Source of the DNA: Corythucha ciliata
Lineage: Eukaryota; Arthropoda; Insecta; Hemiptera; Tingidae
NCBI GenBank assembly: GCA_038030265.1
Contig: CM075938.1
Coordinates: forward strand, 46,431,189-46,495,188
Reading direction: 5' to 3'
DNA: 64,000 nucleotides
Shown here: positions 10,558 through 20,578 of the stretch, in pieces
How the letters are laid out: each line of letters starts with the position of its first letter
How positions within the stretch are numbered: the stretch's first letter is position 1
Made by a program: the position numbers and the translations under genes
Notes under the pieces: generated by a model
What the model was told of the DNA's origin: nothing
The model's database searches: none
The model's input: the letters and a program-made list of their open reading frames with translations, nothing else

Positions 10558-12430
10558 CCGCGCGTCGGCATTCCTTTAGATATTCATTCGGAGTCAGAGT
10601 CGAAGGGATGTCAGCCAGCCAGGGTGGGGTTGGCTGCGTTTCTCCGAGGATTCGAGCTCTTGTTGCGGCTCGGATGTCCAGTTCCAGGTCTAGTGGTAGG
10701 ACACCCGCTAGGATGTGAAGTGCTAGGTGAGACGTAGTGGAATAGGCTCGAAGGGCTGCTATGAGGAAGCGCCGTTGTATCGATCGTGCCATCCTACGAT
10801 CCGGTGTTCTCGCTTGGGGCCACCATGTAGTGCAGGCGTATGCCACTTTTGGCACGAAAACCGTCTTGTAGTAAAGCATTCGTCGATGAAAGGATGGTCC
10901 CCAGCCTCGGCCCGAGATGCCTCGTAGGAAGTCGCAGATGGAGCTGGTCGCGCGTAGTAGGTAGGACAGGTGGTGAGTGGGTAGGCTAACCCGCGTGAGC
11001 ATCACACCGAGGTACCGGACAGTGTGTGTCAGGGGCATGGGTTGGCCATGGCTTGTCAAGATGCTCCGCTGCGCAGGGAAGTTGCCGCGGAAGATAGTTA
11101 GAGTAGATTTTGCGTAGTTCACTGTTAGGCGGCGTGAGCTGCACCATTCCGTGACAATGGTGTCCGCATGGCGGAAGGCTTGTCGTAGCAGCTGATGTTC
11201 CGGTGCCGAGATTACGATGGCCAAGTCGTCCACAAATGCCGTGGCCGTTAGTCCCGCGTTCTCGAGTGCCAGAAGGAGAGGTGCGAAACCGATAGCCCAT
11301 AAGAGGCATGCCGGGACGGCACCTTGGGGGCATCCGCGCGTGAGTTCTCGATGAGCGGTGGAGCTGCCGTAGCTTAGCTGGATCTGTCGATTACTCAGAG
11401 AACTGCGGAGAAGCGCGTAGATGTTTCGCGGGATGCCACTGGCTCGAATTTCTGACAGAAGCGCCGGCGACCAGACGGCATTGAAAGCTCCGGTGATGTC
11501 GTAGCAGTTGATTGCGACGATGCGGCCAACGGCCTCATTGATCTGGTGTTTCAGGTGATGGATCGCTTGTTCCGTGGATCGTCCCGGCATGCCTCCGAAC
11601 TGCCACCGGTGACATTGTGCATATATTGATTGTGGGAGGCGACCAAAAATAAGCTTTTCGAATGTTTTAGCTTCAGCAGAGAGGAGTGTGATAGGCCTGT
11701 AACTCGTGGGGTCACTTCGGTCGCGGTCCGTGTCCTTTAGTAAGAGCCTGATAATCCCTCGCTTCCATATTGTTGGAAAGTAGCCCGCGTGAATACATTG
11801 ATTTATAAGGATGGTGTAAATGGCAATGGCTGAGTTAGGGAGATTCCGGAGCATGTTGCCTGTGATCCTGGATGGCCCTGGGGCTTTTCGTAGGGGGCTG
11901 GTCGCAAGGACTTCCTCCACTTCTTCTGGAGTCCAAGGTGGAGAGTCACGAGTGTCAGGCATCTCATTGATTGTGGCACGGATTCGTTGGTCTTCTTCTG
12001 TGTCCTGAACGGGGTCGTCATGCGGGAAGAGTTCTGTAAGAAGGGCCTCAAGGGTCGTACCAATGTCCTGTGAATGCTGCGTCGCAGTGAGGTGCGGTTT
12101 TGGGCAGCACCTGCCTCGATGTATCTGGTATGGGATGCCCCATGGGTTGGTCATGAGCTCTTCCGAGGCTAGTCTTCGCCACAAACGGCGCTTCTCCCTT
12201 CTTATTAGTTTTTTATACAGTTTTCGCTGTTGCACGTATGACTTGTGTGCGTTTGTCCGTTCGTCGCCTGGTTGGGTCGGTATAAGTCTCTTCAGACGTT
12301 TCATCTGACGTCTTGCCTCACTAGTTTCGGGAGTCCACCAGGGGGCTGACGGTTTGGCTGGTATATCGACAGACGGGATGCTGCGGGCCCCAGCTTTTGT
12401 GATAGAAATTTGGAAGTCCTTGATACAATG
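10538..12430 (-). CDS. R1-like reverse transcriptase (frame-broken copy)
   Basis: The uninterrupted frame is 588 codons (12304-10538) and open sequence continues upstream to the shift near 12430. Visible RT blocks in order: a KAPGPSRITGNML segment about residue 140, SYRPITLLSAEAKTFEKLI about 200, GFAPLLLALENAGLTATAFVDDLAIVI about 340-360, where FVDD is the catalytic box, and a thumb with TVRYLGVML about 430. The polymerase copies element RNA at the nicked target. The frame ends early at a TGA caused by the shift near 10558, which cuts off the CCHC tail. The lysine/arginine-rich N-terminal segment is the usual EN-RT linker. Confidence 0.8.
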   Translation of the reverse strand, partial: HCIKDFQISITKAGARSIPSVDIPAKPSAPWWTPETSEARRQMKRLKRLIPTQPGDERTNAHKSYVQQRKLYKKLIRREKRRLWRRLASEELMTNPWGIPYQIHRGRCCPKPHLTATQHSQDIGTTLEALLTELFPHDDPVQDTEEDQRIRATINEMPDTRDSPPWTPEEVEEVLATSPLRKAPGPSRITGNMLRNLPNSAIAIYTILINQCIHAGYFPTIWKRGIIRLLLKDTDRDRSDPTSYRPITLLSAEAKTFEKLIFGRLPQSIYAQCHRWQFGGMPGRSTEQAIHHLKHQINEAVGRIVAINCYDITGAFNAVWSPALLSEIRASGIPRNIYALLRSSLSNRQIQLSYGSSTAHRELTRGCPQGAVPACLLWAIGFAPLLLALENAGLTATAFVDDLAIVISAPEHQLLRQAFRHADTIVTEWCSSRRLTVNYAKSTLTIFRGNFPAQRSILTSHGQPMPLTHTVRYLGVMLTRVSLPTHHLSYLLRATSSICDFLRGISGRGWGPSFHRRMLYYKTVFVPKVAYACTTWWPQARTPDRRMARSIQRRFLIAALRAYSTTSHLALHILAGVLPLDLELDIRAATRARILGETQPTPPWLADIPSTLTPNEYLKECRRAAGSMAN

Positions 12431-12431
12431 T

Positions 12432-12990
12432 GAAAGCCATATGTGAGGTTCCTGTCAACCAGTGCTTGGAAGGCTGGCCAGTTGGCGTTAGTATAGTCCA
12501 ATCTTGTTGGGCCTTTCCCCGGGTGCCTGCCTTGTGATCGGAGCGAGACGGTGGTGCGGATGAATCGGTGGTCCGATGTGACAATGTCATCGGTGATTGT
12601 CCAGGTGACTGGGGTAACTGGGATATGTCCTGTTGTGATCGTTAGGTCGATGAAGGACTCCCCTTGCGGTCCCGCGAAAGTGGGGCCCTGGCTAGGGTCA
12701 TTGTGCAGGCGAGCATCATACGTTTCAATCAAGTGGAGGAGGAGGGTGCCTCGGGCATCAACTCGGGTGAACCCCCATTCCGGCGCCCACGCGTTGAAGT
12801 CGCCCAGAAGTATCATGTCTGGGAACGTGCGGAGCAGTTCCTCAAGGTGAGCAAGAATGTCGCGTTCTAGCGTTGATGGTGGCGGTATGTACACAGATGC
12901 GATAGTGTAACTACCGATCCGCGCCGTGGTGATATAGGGCGTAGAGTGATGTGGGAGGAAGACGGCGTCGACATTAGGATTACACCTACA
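12432..12990 (-). pseudogene. R1-like APE endonuclease, C-terminal part
   Basis: The minus-strand frame upstream of 12432 contains DMILLGDFNAWAPEWG, the GDFN block of APE endonucleases, then FIDLTITTGH and a SDHRFI block with the catalytic Asp-His. The open frame from the first Met is 12894-12301, but coding continues upstream to about 12987, where the element stops. The N-terminal half of the endonuclease is absent. A one-base shift near 12430 separates it from the RT frame, and the last residues of the 12301 frame are out of frame. Confidence 0.7.
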
Positions 12991-13172
12991 TATCTAAGCA
13001 TGAGCTGAGGGACTCAGGGGCAACGCTAAGAAACAAAAATGTGACGTTCCTGAAGTTTCTAATGTTTGTACGGTTGTTCTCAGCCCTAAGGGCATGGCGA
13101 CTAGTTCACGCCTCCCCTAGAAATCGCTTACGCCTCCCTACGGGGGCGCGCCCCCCAGGTTGAGAATCACTG

Positions 13173-13180
13173 TTCTAGGA
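13173..13180. repeat. hAT target-site duplication, right
   Basis: TTCTAGGA is identical to 8617-8624 and abuts the element end CACTG. Confidence 0.9.
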
Positions 13181-13330
13181 GCTAATATCAGGAAATTAAT
13201 TTTTTTTTTCGTGCAAATCGATTTCCGATTGAGCCAAATCACCCGAAACATTGATTTTTTTTAGTAAGCTTAGCTCGAGAATTTTCTTTTTTGACTATCA
13301 AACTTTTTAAATCGGTTCCCTTCAGAGCAT
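13181..13330 (+). repeat. Family B repeat, continuation after the hAT
   Basis: GGAAATTAATTTTT, GATTGAGCCAAATCACCCG and similar words continue the array interrupted at 8616. Confidence 0.45.
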
Positions 13331-13685
13331 TCTCTCCACCCTGAGCCTTATTACAGCTTCAGCCCACGGGGTTTACTAACTCTAAAAGACAATGTCGGAG
13401 GATTGACTTGAGCAATAATCCAATCTCACGAGTTTGGGACCGCCTAAAATGCAATTCTGTGACTTGGGCTGATTCGGAGGACAATTTTCGAGAGATTTGA
13501 CCCACACTTAATCAAATTTCACGGTTTTGGCTAAATTCAAGAGTTAATAATTATTTCTCTTCCAGCTCGTTAAAGTAAATAAATGAAAATAAATTCTTTC
13601 GGTTTGGTTCTCCGAACACATTTTTCGGATCCTACTCGTTAGGTTTCACTCACTGTTTTCAAGCACTTAAATTGTAAATGTCCAG
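13331..13685. other. No gene recognised
   Basis: AT-rich with weak family B/C-like words (GAGCCTTATT, AATTTCACGGTTTTGGC). Nothing else is supported. Confidence 0.4.
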
Positions 13686-13799
13686 GGTGTTAGCTCATCT
13701 TGAAGAGCGATTTCTCGGGTTCTACAAACCCATGGTGCAACGAATTATTAAAGACCCGTATATGGGCATTCCCCTGATGGGACTTCGAGCTCATCTCAA
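13686..13799 (+). CDS. Candidate host exon (unknown protein)
   Basis: Bounded by a TGTCCAG acceptor and an A|GTATAA-type donor. The frame is open throughout and reads VLAHLEERFLGFYKPMVQRI then a GIPLMGLRAHLK end, a mixed, coding-like peptide. Read-through reaches TGA two codons after the donor. The exon starts and ends in phase 2, which does not match the phase 0 donor at 7703 or the phase 0 acceptor at 17901, so another exon would be needed or it belongs to a different gene. Start by ATG at 13678 is an alternative that needs no upstream splice. Confidence 0.35.
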
Positions 13800-13819
13800 G
13801 TATAAATGAGGCGAATCAT

Positions 13820-14790
13820 GATTTTAAGGGAAGGAGACGGCGGTATCACGAGTTTCAACAAGATGTTGAGTCGGCTGCCACATTATTAAGACCCTAACTA
13901 TGACCCTAAAATTGCAATTTCGCTTAAACAAAGACCCAAAATTGTCCATTTTGTAGACTTTCAACCAAGAAACTTCCAATTTCGTGGGTATCCATCTGAC
14001 TTTGAGCGCCATTTGGGGCCGGCTAGCCTGAGTTCCGCCGCCTCAAATCCCGAAGCTTGCAATTTTGCTTAAATCAAAATTGAAGACCCTAAATTTGCAG
14101 TTCTCCACAGAAAATAATACCCGGAACTTTCGATTTCACGGATATTCAGCCAGGAATTCGTTTATATTTAGCTCCAAAAGATGAAATTTGACGGTAATTT
14201 ATCAAGTTTTGGACGATCTTGTGGCGCGGCTCTATGGCCGTGGGACACCAAAATTAATAATCGAAACTTTCAGTTTCAGTAATTTCACTGAAATTAAAAC
14301 CAGAAACATGCATTTTCACTGAAATTAAGACCAGAAACATGCATTTTCTGGAGTTAGGACCTCAATTCGCACCTCCTATATTCGGCGGGGGAACTTCCCA
14401 TGTCTAGGGGTTTTGTCGGGTTCCACAGACTTACTATCTTACTACGCTTGCTTAAACTAAGGGCCTCAACTTTCAATTTCGCTTGTAAATTGAGACCATA
14501 AGACTCGAATCTGTCAATATCGCGTCTATCCAGCAAGGAAACTTGGTGAATTTCGCTCAAATTAGGAATTTACAAACTCACTGGGGACTTAACCTTGCGA
14601 TTTCGTAGAAATTAGGACCTGAAACACGCAGATTTGTTATAATTGAGCCAGAAAACTTTAAATTTAACGGATATTTGCCTTCAAAATGTCGAAAATTTGT
14701 TGCTTTTTGTCAGACTTTAAGCGCTGTCATATATTAGCCGGCTGGCCCGGTTTCCTCGATCACTTTAAAAAAGACCCCCAAACTGGCGTA
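13820..14790 (+). repeat. Degenerate ~30-bp repeat array, family C
   Basis: Repeated units with the core GAAACTTGCAATTTCGC and a following AAATTAAGACC word, about 30-40 bases apart (for example CAGAAACATGCATTTTCACTG occurs twice near 14300). Copies are strongly diverged. Minus-strand open frames here are shadows of the repeat. Confidence 0.55.
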
Positions 14791-15166
14791 GTTTCGCGAA
14801 AATGAAGAAGACGACCTGGAAACTAGCAGCCACAGCCACTAGAAGAAAGAAGAAGAAAAAAACAGGCCGGGGGCGCCTTATTCCGAACAGCCGGGGGAAA
14901 TGTCGCTACCTCTGCGGAACTCCTTAAGATGTGGCCAGTACCTAGACCTTTTTGCAGGCCTTTACCTGGCCTGTACCCCATCTTTGGCCCGGATACCGCA
15001 ACAGAGTCGGTCCCATCGCTCAGCTCAACCCGTTAGCCACGGCTGCTGGCCAGAAATGTCGCTACCGGGATCCAAAGACGCCGATATTTAATAATACGAA
15101 ATAACATTATCCCACCGTAGCAACCGTATTTGCGGCATTTTCCCCGACAACTCTGAACATAGGACC
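14791..15166. other. No gene recognised
   Basis: A more GC-rich island with duplicated words AAATGTCGCTACC (14898 and 15055) and GCCGGGGG, possibly part of an unrecognised repeat. The open frame 14900-15091 has no motif. Confidence 0.35.
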
Positions 15167-15294
15167 CCTGCCCCCCTATTCTGTAACACCTAACGTGTGC
15201 GTTAGCCAAATAAACAAGGTGAATAATTGAAAGTAACCAGCTGAAAAATTTCGCTTTCGCGCGGTGCGTTAGGAGTTAGAGAATTGGGGGCCTG
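15167..15294. mobile_element. Short MITE with inverted ends
   Basis: About 120 bp (15171-15290) with inverted ends CCCCCCTATTCTGTAAC...CCTAACG and the reverse of CCCCCAATTCTCTAACTCC. CCTG flanks both sides (15167-15170 and 15291-15294) and may be the target duplication. It has no coding capacity. The superfamily is not assigned. Confidence 0.5.
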
Positions 15295-16010
15295 ATTTTG
15301 CAGTATCACGAATATTCAGCCACGAAACTTCCAATTTCGCGCATATCCGCCTTCAAAATTCGCCAACACAAACACCAGAAAACCGGCGAATTCGTGAAAA
15401 TAAAGACCGAAAACTGGTGAATTCACTTATGATTAGACCCGAAACTTAAAATTTCGCAGGTATTTTGCTCAGAACGACGTAATTTTGTGGCTATTTCTCC
15501 TAATTTTAGCTGCGAATTAGCACGTCTCTCAATTCAGACTTGAATTGACTATTTTCACTTCCATGTTCCTGTATGAAAACTGGAAAGGAAGTATAATGGT
15601 GTTCGTGAAAAAAATCCATTTCGAGCTGACTTCAATTCGCGATCCTCAACCTCGGAAAAGTAAAACAAAATAATGGTTTTCGGCACGCGACATGCGGTCT
15701 GTCGGTTTCTTTTATGGCCAAGAATTATACCGTTGTTTCTTCATTTTAGCCGCTGCTTTGGCCCAAGAACAGCTTATTAGCGCTTTTTCTCAATTTCAGC
15801 CGCGTATCATCAGGTTTTTTTCCCTTTTAGCCGTGAATTAGTGCTTTTTCTCTCCATAGTAGCCACGAAGTTGCCTCCGGAATTAGCGATTTCTCACTTT
15901 TAACCGCGCATTGGGGATTTATCATTATTTTTAACAGTGAATTAGCTGTTTTTCTCAATTTTAACCGAGAGTTAGCGTTTTTCTCAATTTTATAGCTGTG
16001 AAAAGCGACT
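15295..16010 (-). repeat. Family C then antisense family A repeats
   Basis: 15295-15480 carries family C words (CGAAACTTCCAATTTCGCG, AACTGGTGAATTC). From about 15480 to 16010 antisense family A takes over (TAGCGTTTTTCTCAATTTTA near 15975). The two families abut without a spacer. Confidence 0.5.
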
Positions 16011-17901
16011 TGGCAACAAATGACAAATTTTTCTGTGCAAAAGTCTCTGTTTTTCGGGAGCCATTTCACTATAATTTTGGTTTTTAATCGCAAAATGTTC
16101 AGTGCTAATCAGCCAGTTTGAAGTGGTGAATTGACGGTTTTTGAATGTAGCTCGTTGTTTCGCGCATGATGCTCCGTCTTGGCTACGCCCTTGTATGTGT
16201 AGACGAAATCCTTGATGGAATACGCAGCGAACTCAACATTACTTTTATTTTCATTTCCTAATGGCTGTGGAGAAGGTATTCAGTATCAAAAATGTTCCTG
16301 TTGTGTTCATGGGAGGGAAGGGGACCATCGAAGTAATTAATTGAAGAATGTGTTATATTCTTATCTTATATACTTATCTTTATTATTAAACGATATTCTG
16401 ACCGACTCAGAATAAGATTCGGTTGAATTTTGGAACCTATACATCACCAATTTTAGTGGTTTAGCGGTTGAGAGGCTATAGAGCAGCGTCTTTCAAAGCG
16501 GATTTTCTTTTCATCCCGACCCGGCGGCGTCAAGAAGTTTCTTATTGCCTCAACTTCTCAACTCACTCAACACTTGACAACTCATACTAATCATTCTTTC
16601 GCTTTTGCCCTCATCATAACAGCTACAGCAAGTTTAGTCTTTCGTGTCACTCTTGTTTTGCTAGGAGGAGGATAACGATATTTTCGCGAGGGCGCCCTTT
16701 ATTGGAGACTCCTCTCTACTCAATGATCAATGCAATCCAATAATAAAGTCATTGACGAAGTTTAGTTGTGGGATAATAAGTCGAGACACAAATGAACGAA
16801 CCGACGGACGCTGAGCTCAGGTTGTGTATAAAAAAAAAAACGTTTTTCCACGGTGAAAATCAGAAACAGGTGGTTGCATAGGCTTTGCCCATCCGATGTT
16901 TCGGCTTAATCAAAAAGACAAGTGAAATGATTCAGGTAAAAAAGGTAGTGAGAGCGTGTACGCTCGTGTTGGTGACGTGTGAATGAAAATGAGCGGCGGT
17001 GTGAGTGAGAATAGAGGCAGAGAAAAAGTTTCGTGGTTGTATATGAAACTAGTTGTAAGCAAAAGTACATCGCATACGTCCTCGCCGAGTAACTCACCTC
17101 CCCCCCTCCCACCAGTAACTGCACGTGTTCCCGTTTTAGTTATCCCATCCTCGTTTGGTGGTGTCTCTTTCGCCCCTCTCTCCGCAACATCCCTTGGTTT
17201 TCCCCCCAATATAAACTAGTTTCAGATTATGGAAATTCGATTTGCGTTGACAGAGGGTGGGGTTCTGGAGGGCGGCGCATGCAGGAGGCCGTTGACAACT
17301 TTGGAATTGAACAAAATGTCACAGACTTGTACTTGTATCAATCATTTTAAAATGTGGGTACATTCATTTAATGAAAAAACCTGTAGAACTTAGGCTTTCC
17401 GTTTGATTGCTTTTTATTTAAATAGTAGATTTATCATTTTTAAAAATAGGGGCGAAAAGAGAAAATAGAAACTTAAAAATAAAGGCAAGGAGGATATACG
17501 TTAAAATCGATTTATTTAATCGTTTTATTACCTACTGTTAAATAAAATTCCGTGAGTCTGAGAAAGGTAAAAAACAACATAAATATAGGAAGTTACATAC
17601 GAAGCAATAGGAAATGAAAGCAATAGAACGGATGATTGCTTCAAGTGTAAAAAAAGGCAAGCTCAGCACCCTCCTAACCCCTAAGCAAGGAGCGTTATTT
17701 CTTTTCATTTTTTGAATAGCCACCAAGAGGGAGGAATGAAGTATATTTTTATATTAAATTGAGGGATGAGATAAGTGCGCGGTGTAGTAAATTCATGCCG
17801 ATGTTTGTCAAAGGCTGTATTGAAAGGTTGTTGAGAAGTGAGCAAAAAATGACGACTCATCGAATAATTCTGTATTACTCCCCCTCTCTTTAAAATTACA
17901 G
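16011..17901. other. No gene recognised
   Basis: Mostly AT-rich unique-looking sequence. The overlapping plus and minus open frames at 16906-17219 are C/T- or G/A-skewed and mutually antisense, with no motif, and are judged chance. An AT-rich stretch near 17490-17540 shows nothing specific. Confidence 0.45.
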
Positions 17902-18099
17902 ACGATTGTATTTGTCCGCGTGATGAACAAGACCAACACGGAATTGGGCGGTTTCATTGACTTTTGCCAACGACTGTTATACACCGACCTCGCTCCATTC
18001 TTCAAGGGAAAAGAAAGGCTCATCCCTAACTGCACGGATTTGGGATATTTTAACTGGAAAACCAAATCTAGCTGCACTAATAACTCGGATCAGATCGAG
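17902..18099 (+). CDS. Candidate penultimate host exon, Cys-containing
   Basis: A TTACAG acceptor at 17901 and a GAG|GTATAC donor at 18100 bound exactly 66 codons in phase 0. The peptide has spaced cysteines and aromatic residues (GGFIDFCQRLLYTDLAPFF, then LIPNCTDLGYFNWKTKSSC). It joins in phase to the exon at 18174. The Cys spacing suggests a disulphide-bearing or extracellular segment, but no signal peptide or family is seen. Two N-x-S/T sequons (NCT, NNS) are present. Confidence 0.5.
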
Positions 18100-18173
18100 G
18101 TATACCCCCACTTCCCTTCTGGTACCACTCACCCGGCATAATTTCTTATAACGAAATATTTCGGGGTTTTCAG

Positions 18174-18347
18174 AGCATCATCTGCACCAAGTACCGCGGC
18201 CTTTTATTCCGCCATAAATGGGACAAATTGATTATAAATCCGAACCCAAGACAGAAACCAGGGATTTGTTCGGCTCGCTACTTTATCAAGTCGCCCGAGT
18301 ATCTTCAATGCATCATCTACGATCACGTTATAAGGTCAACTTGTTAG
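18174..18347 (+). CDS. Candidate terminal host exon
   Basis: A GGGGTTTTCAG acceptor at 18173 opens 57 codons ending at TAG 18345-18347, in phase 0 with the exon ending at 18099 across a 74-bp intron. The peptide is basic and Cys-containing (SIICTKYRGLLFRHKWDKL at the start, ICSARYFIKSPEYLQCIIYD later). AATAAA follows the stop immediately (18348-18353). The short intron, matching phase and poly(A) signal make this pair the best supported host coding sequence in the window. Family unknown. Confidence 0.55.
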   Translation, partial: SIICTKYRGLLFRHKWDKLIINPNPRQKPGICSARYFIKSPEYLQCIIYDHVIRSTC

Positions 18348-18353
18348 AATAAA
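18348..18353 (+). terminator. Candidate polyadenylation signal AATAAA
   Basis: AATAAA begins directly after the TAG of the exon ending at 18347. No downstream GU-rich element was assessed. Confidence 0.35.
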
Positions 18354-19360
18354 TGAAACATTTCTTGTACGTTTTTAACACGACTTCTGTTATAAAAGGA
18401 CATTAAAGTGATTCCAGGCTTTTTATATGGACCCTATTGAGTCCATCACATGTGCGTGGTGCCCCATAAAATGTAAATTAGATCCAACCGAGAGGAAGGC
18501 CGAAAAAAAAAATCTAAACAAAAACTCTCCATCCCACTCAGTTTAGGCGTTATTGGATTTCTTCCCTCCCTATCCATCTCAACCACGGAAATGAAAAGTA
18601 CCCTTCTCCTTGCAATTTCATTGAGAATTTGGTTTGAAAACTAAATCAAAGAGATACAATTTAGAGAAGACGCTACTCCGCCTATTTGCAGGAAAAGGGG
18701 GTATAGGTACGAATGAGATTATTACAATTAAATGTACTAGTATTATTTAATGTTTAATTTTGTTAATCAAATTTCTTACTCTTTTCGCCAAACTCAGTCT
18801 CATAAATATTCATCTTGGTGTTAATGGGTATGGTTCCTAGACCTCCCTCTCGTTCACAAACTCAATCTTTACCTACACTCAATTGTTGTAATCACCAAGT
18901 TTTATAGGGCGCGGCATGTGCATATTAATGCGAAATAAAATCTAATTTATTCCGTTTTGAAGTCCAATTCAGTGAGGGTTTAGTCCAGCCCACCTGCGCG
19001 CAGGTTGTGTTCCATTGAAAGTTCTTGAAATATGAGCGAGCTATTTTTGGATTTTAGAAGAACCTTCGAAACAAAAGAAGCTTATAGAAACAAAAAGGGC
19101 TATTCTTAAGAAAACCCTCTCCCACTCCCACTACCTGTCTAACGAGACTCGGCTTTGTGGGTGGGGTTTCATATTTTATTTATCATTTTATATTCCTTAC
19201 ATGATACACTAACATGCAACTTGGATGTCGTCTCTCGTCTTCTGCTTTTAAGCCGGCTGGGTTGGAGAAAGTTTGTGGAAGTTGGGTGGAAGTTTGTGAC
19301 TTCTTTCGTATTGTAAAGTTATTTTTAATTTTTTCTCACTTTTAGTGAAGTCGTATGCAA
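18354..19360. other. No gene recognised
   Basis: AT-rich with short poly(A) and poly(T) tracts. I see no repeat family or coding signal. Confidence 0.5.
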
Positions 19361-19378
19361 TGCATTTAGGTATGGGCC

Positions 19379-20510
19379 GTGGAGAGTGGAGCCTTAAGTC
19401 ACCACTGCTTAAGTTTCAGTACTACCGTACACGCGCTGGGCCCTGAAATCCATGGGGTCCTACAAAGCGGAATCGTCCCCGCCCTCCACCAGAGAGCGGG
19501 CGGGCGGGCCCAGGCACGAATAAGGGAGCTGTTTGTGAGAAGTCTGGCTTCAGGACAGGTACCGACGGCGTGGAAACGGGTGAGAGTAATTTTCATACCT
19601 AAAGGTGGCGGAAAGCACGATAAAGCGGAAAATTTTAGACCCATATGCCTAAGTTCGGTTATGATGAGATTAGCGGGAGCGTGTAGAGAGAATAACGGCT
19701 TTTCACCCGCGGCAACATGCCTATAGAGCAGGGAGGTCTACGGACTCCGCCCTAGTGGAACTCGTGGTTAGATTGGAGGAGACGATGGCCCAAAAGGAGT
19801 ATGCTTTGGCACTATTCTTAGACATCGAGGGGGTTTTCAATCAAGTATAGTTTGGGAGCATAATGGAGGCTTTAGAACTCTTTAGGGTAGAGCCAGTGTT
19901 GAGAAACTGGATAGGGCATGCATTGAGACACAGGTGGGTCTCAGCCGAACTGGGGGGGGGGGGAGTGTAGAGAGGAGAGCCAGCAGGGGAACTCCCCAAG
20001 GCTCGAGCCTCTCCCCACTTCTCTAGATAATGGTAGTGGTTGGATTAATTAGGTTACTGGAAAGCGAAGCCTTTTACACTTAATTCTTTGCTGACGATGG
20101 GGTGATAGTCATTAGGGGGAAAGACCTATCGACGCTTTGCGCCCTGATGAGGCAAGCGATTGGGTTGGTGAACGGTTTGTGTGAGCCTAGAGGCTTGAGG
20201 ATAAACCCGGAAAAGATGAATCTGGTACTTCTTACCAGGAAAAGGGCTATGCGGGGTTGGAACCCATATGTCACAAGGGGGAAGTGATCGTTTTAGCTCC
20301 GGAAGTAAAATACTTGGGGGTATTGTTGGACCGTCGGCTAACGTGGTCCGCCCACATGAGGGAAGTGCAACGCAAGGCTGTAAACGCCTTTCATCAAACG
20401 AGAAGAATAATGGGGAAGACGTGGGGATTGACCCTGGGAACGACTTATTGGTTATTATGTATACAGGTGTAATCTTATATGAGGATCTTAGATCTTATAT
20501 GGGGCTGTAG
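19379..20510 (+). pseudogene. Reverse transcriptase of the 19-21 kb element
   Basis: The longest intact piece (19379-19726) carries the RT fingers blocks. Later blocks lie in other frames: FADDGVIVI near 20090, then LCALMRQAIGLVNGLCEPRG and KYLGVLLDRRLTWSAHM near 20130-20360. Stops break the palm near 19850, 19970 and 20030, and a G run at 19951-19959 marks a likely frame slip. The polymerase cannot be made from this copy. Confidence 0.7.
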
Positions 20511-20578
20511 TATGGTGGAAGGCAGGCAGTAACGCCTCGAATAAGCATGACAGGATTCAGAGACTGGCTTGTCTAGCA

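Larger units (their letters stand above)
9780..12990 (-). mobile_element. R1-like non-LTR retrotransposon, 5'-truncated
   Basis: Reads on the minus strand: partial endonuclease, reverse transcriptase, C-terminal CCHC, then about 345 bp of 3' UTR with no poly(A) at the 9780 junction. The left edge is where the 17-bp array stops. The right edge is where sequence shared with the second hAT copy (GGACTCAGGGGCA) resumes near 13010. The first part of ORF2 and all of ORF1 are missing. Coding sequence is broken by at least two frameshifts (near 12430 and 10558). The domain order and the CCHC after RT place it in the R1 group of APE-type elements. Confidence 0.8.
8625..13172 (+). mobile_element. Non-autonomous hAT element with nested insertion
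   Basis: Begins CAGTGGTTCTCAACCT and ends with the inverted equivalent (AGGTTGAGAATCACTG), flanked by a perfect 8-bp duplication. This terminal sequence is of the type found in hAT elements. No transposase or BED finger is legible, so it is non-autonomous. Inside are a 17-bp minisatellite (about 9018-9778) and a minus-strand R1-like retrotransposon (about 9780-12990) that splits the element. Without the retrotransposon it would be about 1.3 kb. A second copy lies at 46895-48020 and shares the left 370 bp, the minisatellite and the GGACTCAGGGGCA... right segment. The strand given is that of the left-to-right reading and is arbitrary. Confidence 0.85.

Noticed and set aside
16906..17219. Overlapping plus and minus ORFs of 72-99 codons
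   Set aside because: Compositionally skewed antisense pair with no splice sites or domain signal.
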